Part shown: positions 1 to 6,152 of the stretch, piece after piece
How the letters are laid out: each line of letters starts with the position of its first letter
Position numbering within the stretch: the first letter of the stretch is position 1
Source: Saprospirales bacterium
GTDB lineage: Bacteria > Bacteroidota > Bacteroidia > Chitinophagales > Saprospiraceae
NCBI GenBank assembly: GCA_003448025.1
Contig: DLXL01000452.1
Location: 3,386-10,856 of the forward strand
Direction of reading: 5' to 3'
Length of the DNA stretch: 7,471 bases
Position numbers and translations under genes: made by a program
Notes under the pieces: generated by a model
Seen by the model: the letters and a program-made list of their open reading frames with translations, nothing else
What the model was told of the DNA's origin: nothing
Databases searched by the model: none

Positions 1-72
1 AACTGGCGTTTGCGCCTTAATGACGACCAGAATAATATCAATGGTAAATTGCTCAGCTGGACCATGACTTTT
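1..72 (+). other. C-terminal end of a P (proprotein convertase/Homo B) domain
   Basis: The first 24 codons read NWRLRLNDDQNN...GKLLSWTMTF. This fits the last strands of the P domain family, whose ends typically read G-x-W-x-L-x-V-x-D ... G-x-L-x-S-W-x-L-x-F. The rest of the domain lies left of the window. P domains are common in secreted Bacteroidota proteins, either behind a subtilase domain or as stand-alone adhesin modules; which applies here cannot be seen. Confidence 0.6.
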
Positions 73-2871
73 GAGCCCAGCTATGGCGTAACCTATCAGT
101 GGTCGCCTGCCGGGGGATTGAGTTGTACAGATTGTCCAAATCCGATAGCAACGCCACCAGTATCCGCTTTATATACGGTAACGGCAACTGACTCATACGG
201 CTGTACCGCCACAGATGATGTGCAAGTTAACATTGGCGCTATCGCGGCAGGTATTACCATCACCCAGCCAATTCTCTGTAACGGCCAGAAAGCAACTATT
301 CTGGCGAATGCACCGGGTAACAATACTTACCTGTGGAATACCGGTCAGACTACAGCAACCCTGAGCAATCTTTCGGCAGGTACTTACACCGTAACCATCA
401 CAAGTGTGGGCGCGTTTTGCACCTCCTCTGCTTCGGTCACCATCACAGAACCTTCCGAATTGCTGGCAACTGCCTCCCCAAATGATGTCACCTGTTTCGG
501 CCTAAGCACAGGTACGGCAGCCGTTTACCCTTCCGGAGGAGTAGGTCCGTATAGTTATGTCTGGAACAATGCAATGACTACCGACAGTATCTCAAACCTG
601 CTTCCAGGAACGTATACCGTTACAATAACCGATAATAACGGTTGTACCGAGATCAGTTCGATGCAGGTATTTGAACCAGCATTACTCCAGATTGTCACAG
701 CATTGAACCGGCAACCGTCCTGTTTCGGAGGCTCAGACGGACAACTGACCACCTATGCACTGGGTGGCACCACACCTTTTGATTTTGTCTGGAATACCGG
801 TCAGGTAAATCAGGGCATTACCAGTATTACGGCAGGAACCTATACTGTTACTGCCACGGATGGAAATGGATGTTCCGCCGTTAAAACAGAAACAGTTACC
901 GAACCTCCATTGCTTACCGGTTTAGCTACTCCGATTGCAGTGAAATGTTTTGGAAAAAACAACGGTTCGCTCCAGATTCAGGGATCTGGTGGTACTCCAC
1001 AATATGTTGCCAGCTGGACCGGCCCAAATGGTTTTGTTGGTAATGGACTGAATATCAACAGCCTGTTTGCCGGACAATATCAAGCTACCCTGACCGATTC
1101 GAAAGGGTGTATTCATACACTGACGGCCACTGTAACAGAGCCTCCTTTATTGGTGCTGAATATGCCCGCTGTATCTGATACTGTTTGTTTTATGGGTAAC
1201 AATGGAACAGCAACTGTGCAAAATGCCGGCGGCACCTCACCTTATAAATACCTTTGGAGTGCAGGGAGCCAAACTACTCAAACGGCAACCGGTCTTGCAA
1301 CAAACCAATATCAGGTCACTGTTACGGACGCGAATGGATGTACTGCAACGAGTGAAACCTTTATACACGAACTGCAGGAATTGAACGCACATGCAGAAAC
1401 CGCTCCCCCCGGCTGCCACGACGGCCTGGATGGTACCGGATTTATTCAATCAATTTTTTACGGGGCTGTTCCGGCAAATGTCAATGATTTCACCTACAGA
1501 TGGAATACTGCTCCGCCACAGTTCACACAAAGTGTAACAGGCTTGCAGGGAGGCAAAACCTATACCATTACGGCCACAGATGCCCTGGGTTGTACCGCAA
1601 CGACAACCGTACAGGTAGCTAATCCATTGGAGTTGGAAACTTCTATTACCGGAAATGGTGATGTAAAATGTTTTGGTGAATCCACCGGGTGGGCTTCCGC
1701 CAAGGCAGTAGGAGGCACAGCGCCCTATACATGGTTTTGGAATGGGGGTATTTCGCCTGCCGATTCTTTAGCTCAGGGGCTGGCAGCAGGAACCTACCGA
1801 GTAACTATTACGGACGCTAATGGATGTCCGGGAACTTCCACTGTCACTATCGGCCAACCATCCGAACTTCGGGTGAGTCTGCAACCCATCCATGTGGGAT
1901 GTTTTGGAGAAAGTACTGGAAGTGCAAAGGCAACTGGTTCCGGAGGGGTAAATCCATATCAATATCTTTGGGAAAGTGGCGCCACCACAACATCCATTGC
2001 AAACCTGGCCGCCGGAACTTATCGAATCACTATTTCAGACTTTAATGGGTGTATTACTCCCGGAAACGTAACAGTGGAACAACCGGCCGAACCTGTATCC
2101 GGCACTGCTACCATGCAACCTCCAAAATGTCATGGCGGTTTTGACGGACGCATATTCCTTACCGGTTTGGGAGGCACCGCACCCTACAGATATGCTTTGG
2201 ATAATAAACCTGCAAACGGCTCTCCTGTGCAGATCGGAATACCGGCTGGTTTCTACACACCACGAATCATAGATGCCAATGGTTGCGATTTTGAACTTTC
2301 ACCTATTGAGGTAACCCAACCAGAGGCCCTGGAAGTTGACCTCGGGCCAGATTTTGCCATCCTCTACGGTGAAGATACCCAATTGTTTGCAGAGGTAGGT
2401 AACGCTCAAGGTCCGGTTTCATATGCGTGGAATCCTGCAGATTCTACCTGGCTAAGCTGTATGGATTGTATCAATCCGGCTGTTTACAGTTTGGCATTCA
2501 CCCGATTCTTCGGTATAACGGTATCGGACTCCCTGGGCTGTCGTGCCACTGATATGGTTCGTATTGCCGTTGAAAAACCGAGAAAGGTATTTGTACCTAC
2601 CGGCTTTACGCCAAACGGGGATTTCAACAACGACTTGTTGCTGGTACACGGCCAGAGTACTTCCAAAGTACTCGATTTTAAGATCTTCGATCGGTGGGGA
2701 GAAATGGTGTTCCAGTTGCAGGATTTTACGTTCAATGATGATACCAAAGGCTGGGATGGCAATTTCCGTGGTCAGCCATGTGATCCAGGTGTTTATGTTT
2801 GGACCCTGGAAGTGGAATATGTAGATGGCGAGAAGGAGGTGTTCAAAGGCAATACAACCTTGATCAGATAG
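1..2871 (+). CDS. SprB-repeat adhesin-like protein with type B T9SS sorting domain (5'-truncated)
   Basis: The reading frame is open from base 1, so this is the C-terminal 956 residues of a larger secreted protein; the TTG at 10 is not a real start. Order of parts: the end of a proprotein-convertase P domain (WRLRLNDD...LLSWTMTF, 1-72); an Ig/PKD-like domain with the SCTDCPNP motif (about 73-243); nine SprB-type repeats of 73-84 residues (244-2331); a second SCxDC domain (2332-2586); and a C-terminal domain starting VFVPTGFTPNGDFNND with IFDRWGEMVF and a WDGNFRGQPCDPGVYVW-type end (2587-2868), which matches the gliding-motility-associated type B T9SS sorting signal. The family is exported across the outer membrane by T9SS and usually attached to, or released from, the cell surface; SprB of Flavobacterium is the gliding adhesin. 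A role in gliding, adhesion or prey/substrate binding here is inference. It ends in TAG and faces the protease gene convergently. Confidence 0.93.
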   Translation, partial: NWRLRLNDDQNNINGKLLSWTMTFEPSYGVTYQWSPAGGLSCTDCPNPIATPPVSALYTVTATDSYGCTATDDVQVNIGAIAAGITITQPILCNGQKATILANAPGNNTYLWNTGQTTATLSNLSAGTYTVTITSVGAFCTSSASVTITEPSELLATASPNDVTCFGLSTGTAAVYPSGGVGPYSYVWNNAMTTDSISNLLPGTYTVTITDNNGCTEISSMQVFEPALLQIVTALNRQPSCFGGSDGQLTTYALGGTTPFDFVWNTGQVNQGITSITAGTYTVTATDGNGCSAVKTETVTEPPLLTGLATPIAVKCFGKNNGSLQIQGSGGTPQYVASWTGPNGFVGNGLNINSLFAGQYQATLTDSKGCIHTLTATVTEPPLLVLNMPAVSDTVCFMGNNGTATVQNAGGTSPYKYLWSAGSQTTQTATGLATNQYQVTVTDANGCTATSETFIHELQELNAHAETAPPGCHDGLDGTGFIQSIFYGAVPANVNDFTYRWNTAPPQFTQSVTGLQGGKTYTITATDALGCTATTTVQVANPLELETSITGNGDVKCFGESTGWASAKAVGGTAPYTWFWNGGISPADSLAQGLAAGTYRVTITDANGCPGTSTVTIGQPSELRVSLQPIHVGCFGESTGSAKATGSGGVNPYQYLWESGATTTSIANLAAGTYRITISDFNGCITPGNVTVEQPAEPVSGTATMQPPKCHGGFDGRIFLTGLGGTAPYRYALDNKPANGSPVQIGIPAGFYTPRIIDANGCDFELSPIEVTQPEALEVDLGPDFAILYGEDTQLFAEVGNAQGPVSYAWNPADSTWLSCMDCINPAVYSLAFTRFFGITVSDSLGCRATDMVRIAVEKPRKVFVPTGFTPNGDFNNDLLLVHGQSTSKVLDFKIFDRWGEMVFQLQDFTFNDDTKGWDGNFRGQPCDPGVYVWTLEVEYVDGEKEVFKGNTTLIR
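244..2331 (+). repeat. Nine tandem SprB-type protein repeats
   Basis: Nine units lie end to end at 244-462, 463-687, 688-915, 916-1152, 1153-1383, 1384-1635, 1636-1869, 1870-2094 and 2095-2331. The shared pattern is C-F-G-x3-G near the start, then GGT-x-PY-x-Y-x-W, then AGTYTVTxTDxNGC, then V-T-x-x-EPxxL at the end. Each unit has exactly two cysteines, one in the CFG motif and one in the NGC motif. Unit 4 is a variant with SWTGPNGF, unit 6 is the longest (84 residues), and unit 9 lacks the usual tryptophan (YRYALDNK). The units are clearly diverged at DNA level, so this is an old array rather than a fresh expansion. It resembles the SprB repeat family in Pfam. Confidence 0.88.
2587..2868 (+). 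other. Type B T9SS C-terminal sorting domain
   Basis: About 94 residues run from VFVPTGFTPNGDFNND to the stop codon. The FTPNGD-x-x-ND entry motif, the F-K-I-F-D-R-W-G-E strand and the G-V-Y-V-W strand are hallmarks of the gliding-motility-associated C-terminal (CHU_C-like) domain, which directs proteins to the type IX secretion translocon in Bacteroidota. One cysteine (GQPCDPG) is present. In the known family, type B signals need partner proteins of the PorP/SprF type for export; none is encoded in this window. Confidence 0.88.
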
Positions 2872-2890
2872 TTGAATGCGACTTTCTTTA

Positions 2891-2964
2891 ACCGCTCAGG
2901 CTGAGAGACACAGAGATATTGATTATCAATTATTTAGTTCTCTTTGTCTCTCAGCCTGAGCGGT
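2891..2964. repeat. Long inverted repeat (26-bp arms) between convergent genes
   Basis: The left arm 2891-2916 and right arm 2939-2964 are reverse complements at 25 of 26 positions, separated by 22 nt. Each arm contains its own odd palindrome (CTCAGGCTGAG at 2895-2905, CTCAGCCTGAG at 2950-2960). The loop also holds a small palindrome, ATTGATTATCAAT (2918-2930). No T-tract follows the stem on either strand, so it is not a classical intrinsic terminator, although a stem this strong could still stop or protect transcripts from both sides. Its build resembles dispersed REP-like intergenic elements; copy number in the genome cannot be judged from one window. Confidence 0.85.
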
Positions 2965-2978
2965 AAGCTTTGCACAGC

Positions 2979-2996
2979 AGACCTCTGCCGAGGTCT
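2979..2996. repeat. Small hairpin at the 3' end of the protease gene
   Basis: A perfect 7-bp stem (AGACCTC at 2979-2985, GAGGTCT at 2990-2996) encloses a TGCC loop. It overlaps the TAG stop codon of the minus-strand protease gene by two bases. In minus-strand RNA it comes directly after the last sense codon and is not followed by a U-tract. It may help 3'-end formation of the protease mRNA together with the larger inverted repeat 15 nt further on; that role is inference. Confidence 0.6.
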
Positions 2997-4665
2997 AACT
3001 TCTGTAGCAAGCGGCGCCAAGTCTTTTTACGCCATTTTTTCCCCGTAATATTAATTGATAGTGCCCTGGCGGTAGTTGTAAATCCATGACAGATAAACGC
3101 GTGATGTTGTTCCGATTTATTGCAAAAGGTTGGTGCGCCACCGTTCTTCCCATGATATCCCGAAATTCAATTTCGGTTTCCGGCGCAAAGCCTTCAGAGA
3201 GCCAATAAAAATCCATTTCGCCGGTTATTGCATCAAATTGAAAAATACCGCCATTCCCATTTTCCATATTTCCTAAACGAAACCACGCCTCAGCCATATC
3301 AGGCAAACCATATCCTCTTTGATTGTCAGGTGCAAAATGTTGATCAGCACTGGCATATACAGCTTCCAATATCTCAGCTGCGGGTTTACCCGGGAAGGCA
3401 CTCCATAGTGCCGCTAAAGCTCCAGCCAGCATTGGAGATGCCAACGAAGTGCCACTCGAAACGCCTAAAGAGATTCCCACATTGCCTGCTACCACCACCT
3501 GGTCGCCTGGAGCCACCAAATCAGGTTTGATCCGCTGATCGGCGGTAGGCCCTAATGAACTGAAGGCCGCACGGGCTCCGTTGCCATCCACTGCTCCAAC
3601 GGCTATGATATCAAATGCATCGGCCGGAACACCAATAGTCTTCCATTCGCCATCTCCCTCATTGCCGGCACTGTTGCAAACAATCATGCCTTTGGCTGCA
3701 GCAAAACGCGCGCCTCTGGATCCATAGGAGCTTTTTCCGTCTAATTCAAACTTGCTATGGCCCAATCTTCTATCATTAAAGGCGGTATACCCAAGAGATG
3801 CTTTGAGTATATCTACGCCAACGCTGTCAGCCCATTCTGCCCCTGCTACCCAATTAGCCTCTTCAACCGGAAACTCACCTCCCGTATCCTCCGTTTTCAG
3901 CAGGAAATAGGTGGCTTCAGGCGCTGTTCCAACAAAATAATAGGGAAGATTAGCTGCCATAACAGATAAAACGGAGGTTCCGTGTTGGGCCGCTTCATAT
4001 ACTGCCGCGTCTCGTTCCACAAAATCCCAGCCTTGAAATAACCGCCCTTGCAATGCTATGCTGTCAAACATTGGAATAGTATCCACGTTTGAAAATCCGC
4101 CATCCATTACCGCTATCCAGATTCCGTCCCCTCGATGGCCGGCCATATGTAACAAGGGGACACCTAACATATAGTTTTGCTGAGCCGCATACCCCCAATA
4201 TGGTATGTCGCGACCCTGAATAGCAGGATTTTGGGACAAGGGCTTCCGTTTTTTTTCTGGACGGTTGGGTGGGTTTCGATATTTCAGGTGAGGCCCCAAA
4301 TATTGAACGGTTTGAACAAATGGCAGTTTTTCTAACTGCTGTGCTATGGAAGAGTCAGCCATAACTGCCGCAGCATTCAGCCATTTTGAGGTAAGATGTA
4401 TGTCTGCCCCAGCCTCCTTCAGCTTACTCAAATAAGCTGGATTTACGGGCAAATCACTTTCATCTACAGGAATATTGTTCCTGTGCCGCCGTTCCAGAGA
4501 TCTGAAAGAAAGAAACGCTTCCGGTCTGCAGATGCAGAAAGGACTTTGGGCTTTATCTGAAAATGTTACCCAGAACTTATAGCGTTTTTGAGCTTGACAA
4601 GGCGTAACCATCAAAGGGATGATCAACAGTGCAAGGAATTTCAGTCTTTTTGTCAATTGTTGCAT
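2995..4665 (-). CDS. Secreted S8 (subtilisin-like) serine protease
   Basis: A protein of 556 residues from the ATG at 4665. A TTG five codons upstream is also in frame, but the ATG gives a clean signal peptide: KRLK, a hydrophobic core LALLIIPLMV, and likely cleavage after TPCQA (about residue 25). Residues about 30-123 form the Bacteroidota-type propeptide (KFWVTFSDK, AFLSFRSLERRHRNNIPV, DLPVNPAYL, LPFVQTVQ). The catalytic domain shows all subtilase residues: Asp188 (AVMDGG), His228 (QHGTSV), oxyanion Asn335 (SAGNEG) and Ser407 (GTSLASP). The tail from about 470 has IEFRDIMGRTV and LPPGHYQLIL, like the second half of a type A T9SS sorting domain, but the usual YPNP entry motif is absent. Substrate unknown. 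It is convergent with the adhesin gene and divergent from the glycosyltransferase gene. Confidence 0.92.
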   Translation of the reverse strand: MQQLTKRLKFLALLIIPLMVTPCQAQKRYKFWVTFSDKAQSPFCICRPEAFLSFRSLERRHRNNIPVDESDLPVNPAYLSKLKEAGADIHLTSKWLNAAAVMADSSIAQQLEKLPFVQTVQYLGPHLKYRNPPNRPEKKRKPLSQNPAIQGRDIPYWGYAAQQNYMLGVPLLHMAGHRGDGIWIAVMDGGFSNVDTIPMFDSIALQGRLFQGWDFVERDAAVYEAAQHGTSVLSVMAANLPYYFVGTAPEATYFLLKTEDTGGEFPVEEANWVAGAEWADSVGVDILKASLGYTAFNDRRLGHSKFELDGKSSYGSRGARFAAAKGMIVCNSAGNEGDGEWKTIGVPADAFDIIAVGAVDGNGARAAFSSLGPTADQRIKPDLVAPGDQVVVAGNVGISLGVSSGTSLASPMLAGALAALWSAFPGKPAAEILEAVYASADQHFAPDNQRGYGLPDMAEAWFRLGNMENGNGGIFQFDAITGEMDFYWLSEGFAPETEIEFRDIMGRTVAHQPFAINRNNITRLSVMDLQLPPGHYQLILRGKNGVKRLGAACYRS

Positions 4666-4669
4666 GGCG

Positions 4670-4698
4670 CAAAGGTCCAACGTTCCTACTTAAGCAAA
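4670..4698 (-). promoter_or_regulatory. Bacteroidota-type promoter of the protease gene
   Basis: On the minus strand, TTTG (4698-4695) is followed by 17 nt and then GACCTTTG (4677-4670), close to the Bacteroidota -33 TTTG / -7 TAnnTTTG promoter pattern. Only four bases (CGCC) separate the -7 box from the ATG at 4665, which puts the likely transcription start at or next to the start codon. There is no purine-rich ribosome binding site. The same distances recur in front of two other genes in this window. Confidence 0.6.
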
Positions 4699-4714
4699 GA
4701 AAAAAAAATTAGTT

Positions 4715-5518
4715 TTGGTCAATTCCATTCCATCAAAGAACGAATCCACTGTTCAATTTTCCATCATTACCGTTGTCTATAACGGTGAATCACTGCTTGC
4801 CGGCACTTTGGAAAGCGTTTTCAGGCAAACCTGGCAAAATGTGGAGTATATTGTGGTAGACGGTGCTTCTAAAGACCGGTCTGTGGAAATTATTCGTGAA
4901 TACGCAGCAAAAATGCCGGGTTTGAAGTGGATTTCAGAACCTGATAAAGGTTTATATGATGCAATGAACAAAGGTTTGAGACTTGCAACCGGTGATTTTA
5001 TTCAGTTTTTGAATGCAGGTGACTGGCTTCACGCGCCTGATACACTCGCCAAATTGGCGGCAATAATCAGCGCTGAAACAGATGTGTTGTACGGTGATAC
5101 CTTACTGGTGGACGAATCCAGAACTCCGCATGGACTCATGAGCGAAATGAGCACCCGGAGTTTGCCAAAACCGTTGCATTGGAGAGATTATTTGACGGGT
5201 ATGCGTGTCGTTCATCAATCCTTTATTCCACGACGCACACTCGCGCCGGAGTACAGATTGGAAACCGGCCTTTGTGCAGATTACGACTGGTGTATTGAAA
5301 TCCTGAAAAAAAGCAGAAAAAACATCTGTTTGGATGAGCCTGTTACGGATTACCTCATGGGAGGATTATCCAAAAAAAGACACAGACAGAGCCTTCAGGA
5401 GCGATTCTCCATCATGCAACAGCATTTTGGCCTGGTTCCGGCCATATTGGCTCATGTTTGGATCGTTTTACGCGCAGGGCTGCATCGTATTAAGCGATGG
5501 AACAAAGAGCGTTATTAG
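4715..5518 (+). CDS. Family 2 glycosyltransferase (WcaE/WcaA-like)
   Basis: 267 residues counted from TTG at 4715. The GT-A nucleotide-binding fold starts at FSIITVVYNG (residues 15-24). It continues with EYIVVDGASKD (Asp49), SEPDKGLYDAMNKG (75-87), ATGDFIQFLNAGD (the DxD-equivalent, Asp103), LYGDTLLVD, and CADYDW with Asp191 as candidate catalytic base, then a basic C-terminal end without an obvious membrane anchor. These motifs match inverting GT2 enzymes of the colanic-acid/exopolysaccharide type, which transfer a sugar from a nucleotide donor at the inner membrane face; donor and acceptor cannot be predicted. The start is uncertain: an in-frame stop lies at 4691 and no ATG occurs before the conserved fold, leaving TTG at 4715 or ATT at 4727. 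The gene stands alone, divergent from the protease. Confidence 0.9.
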   Translation: MVNSIPSKNESTVQFSIITVVYNGESLLAGTLESVFRQTWQNVEYIVVDGASKDRSVEIIREYAAKMPGLKWISEPDKGLYDAMNKGLRLATGDFIQFLNAGDWLHAPDTLAKLAAIISAETDVLYGDTLLVDESRTPHGLMSEMSTRSLPKPLHWRDYLTGMRVVHQSFIPRRTLAPEYRLETGLCADYDWCIEILKKSRKNICLDEPVTDYLMGGLSKKRHRQSLQERFSIMQQHFGLVPAILAHVWIVLRAGLHRIKRWNKERY

Positions 5519-5526
5519 CATTAACA

Positions 5527-6006
5527 TTAAGCTCCTGGCATTTTTCCGAATACCTCCTCCAGCTTGTTCCAGCGATAATTGAAAATGCCTTTCAATTGGC
5601 TTCGAATAAAAAGGAAATTTGCCAGATCCCCTAATATGCCCAGAGGAACCTTGTAATGCACCAGATCTGTCATCTCCACACCGCCAGGCACAGATTTGAA
5701 ATGATGTTGGTGGTGCCAGATGGCATAGGGCCCTACGCGTTGTTCATCCACAAAGAATTTCTTATCTTCCACATGGGTAATTTCGGTCATCCAAAAGAGC
5801 GGTATTCCCAGCAAGGGTTTTACCGTGTAAGTAATGATTTGTCCGGCGTAAGTTGGCCTCTGGGAAAATTCAGCGTCTGATGTAACCTGAAAGCCCATGT
5901 AGGCAGGCGTAATTTCTTTTAAATTAGCAGGATTGGAAAAAAAGTCCCATGCCTTTTCCAGGCTAATGGGCAAGCGTTGAACTCGTTTCAAGGTATGAAT
6001 AGCCAT
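5527..6006 (-). CDS. SRPBCC (START-like) family protein
   Basis: 159 residues from ATG at 6006, the full length expected for a single-domain SRPBCC protein. Recognisable parts are the N-terminal strand and helix LPISLEKAWDFFSNPANLKEITP (12-34), then KPLLGIPLFWMTEITHVE, FVDEQRVGPYAIWHHQHHF (85-103), and MTDLVHYKVPLGILG (112-126) before the long C-terminal helix. This matches the helix-grip fold subgroup often labelled 'SRPBCC family protein' (sometimes mislabelled cell-division inhibitor). The fold binds hydrophobic ligands; the ligand here is unknown. No signal peptide is seen, so it should be cytosolic. In other Bacteroidota such genes often lie near carotenoid or photolyase genes under MerR-type control; none is visible here. 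Its stop codon is 8 nt from that of the convergent glycosyltransferase. Confidence 0.85.
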   Translation of the reverse strand: MAIHTLKRVQRLPISLEKAWDFFSNPANLKEITPAYMGFQVTSDAEFSQRPTYAGQIITYTVKPLLGIPLFWMTEITHVEDKKFFVDEQRVGPYAIWHHQHHFKSVPGGVEMTDLVHYKVPLGILGDLANFLFIRSQLKGIFNYRWNKLEEVFGKMPGA

Positions 6007-6010
6007 TTGT

Positions 6011-6039
6011 CAAAGTATTATGAGCCTTAAATAACTAAA
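6011..6039 (-). promoter_or_regulatory. Probable promoter of the SRPBCC gene
   Basis: On the minus strand TTTA (6039-6036), a one-base variant of the -33 TTTG box, is followed by 17 nt, then ATACTTTG (6018-6011), then four bases and the ATG at 6006. The spacing is identical to that of the protease and CBS genes, which is the main reason for the call; the boxes themselves are imperfect. A 10-bp inverted repeat lies just upstream (6047-6081). Confidence 0.45.
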
Positions 6040-6046
6040 AACCTAT

Positions 6047-6081
6047 TTTGTTTAACCAAAAAGTGTTAATAGTTAAACAAA
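6047..6081. repeat. Inverted repeat TTTGTTTAAC / GTTAAACAAA upstream of the SRPBCC gene
   Basis: Perfect 10-bp arms at 6047-6056 and 6072-6081 are separated by 15 nt that include a further TGTTAA element. The repeat lies directly upstream of the proposed -33 box of the SRPBCC gene and downstream of the CBS gene's terminator. Its AT-rich, weak arms suggest a protein-binding operator rather than an RNA hairpin. The regulator is unknown; a MerR-type (LitR/CarH-like) protein is a guess based on where SRPBCC genes occur in other Bacteroidota. Confidence 0.5.
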
Positions 6082-6096
6082 GTGAGATAACAACAT

Positions 6097-6134
6097 AAAA
6101 AAAACTGCTGTAATTATTTGAATTACAGCAGTTT
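6097..6134 (-). terminator. Intrinsic terminator of the CBS-domain gene
   Basis: A perfect 14-bp stem (6102-6115 with 6121-6134) with a 5-nt loop is followed on the minus strand by a run of eight T (6104-6097, the first three lying within the stem). It starts 18 nt after the TAA-side end of the CBS gene on the minus strand. Stem plus U-tract in the right orientation makes this a textbook Rho-independent terminator. It separates the CBS transcript from the downstream SRPBCC gene. Confidence 0.9.
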
Positions 6135-6152
6135 GCGCTAAAACTAGTGCAT

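Noticed and set aside
244..2331. Nucleotide-level tandem repeat or CRISPR-like array in the adhesin region.
   Set aside because: Similarity is at protein level; units differ widely in DNA sequence and length, and there are no short identical repeats with unique spacers.
2484..2824. Alternative-frame ORFs of about 90 codons on both strands inside the adhesin gene and similar ones elsewhere.
   Set aside because: They lie wholly inside a frame with clear domain content, have no recognisable motifs, and are by-products of its codon composition.
4676..4680. TTG at 4680 as start of the protease gene, five codons upstream of the ATG.
   Set aside because: It lies inside the promoter region and overlaps the -7 box neighbourhood; the ATG at 4665 gives the better signal peptide and the promoter spacing shared with other genes.
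4664..4693. Nine-codon plus-strand mini-ORF (ATG 4664 to TAA 4691) in frame with the glycosyltransferase, as a leader peptide.
   Set aside because: It overlaps the protease start codon and promoter on the other strand, and nothing suggests it is transcribed from the plus strand.
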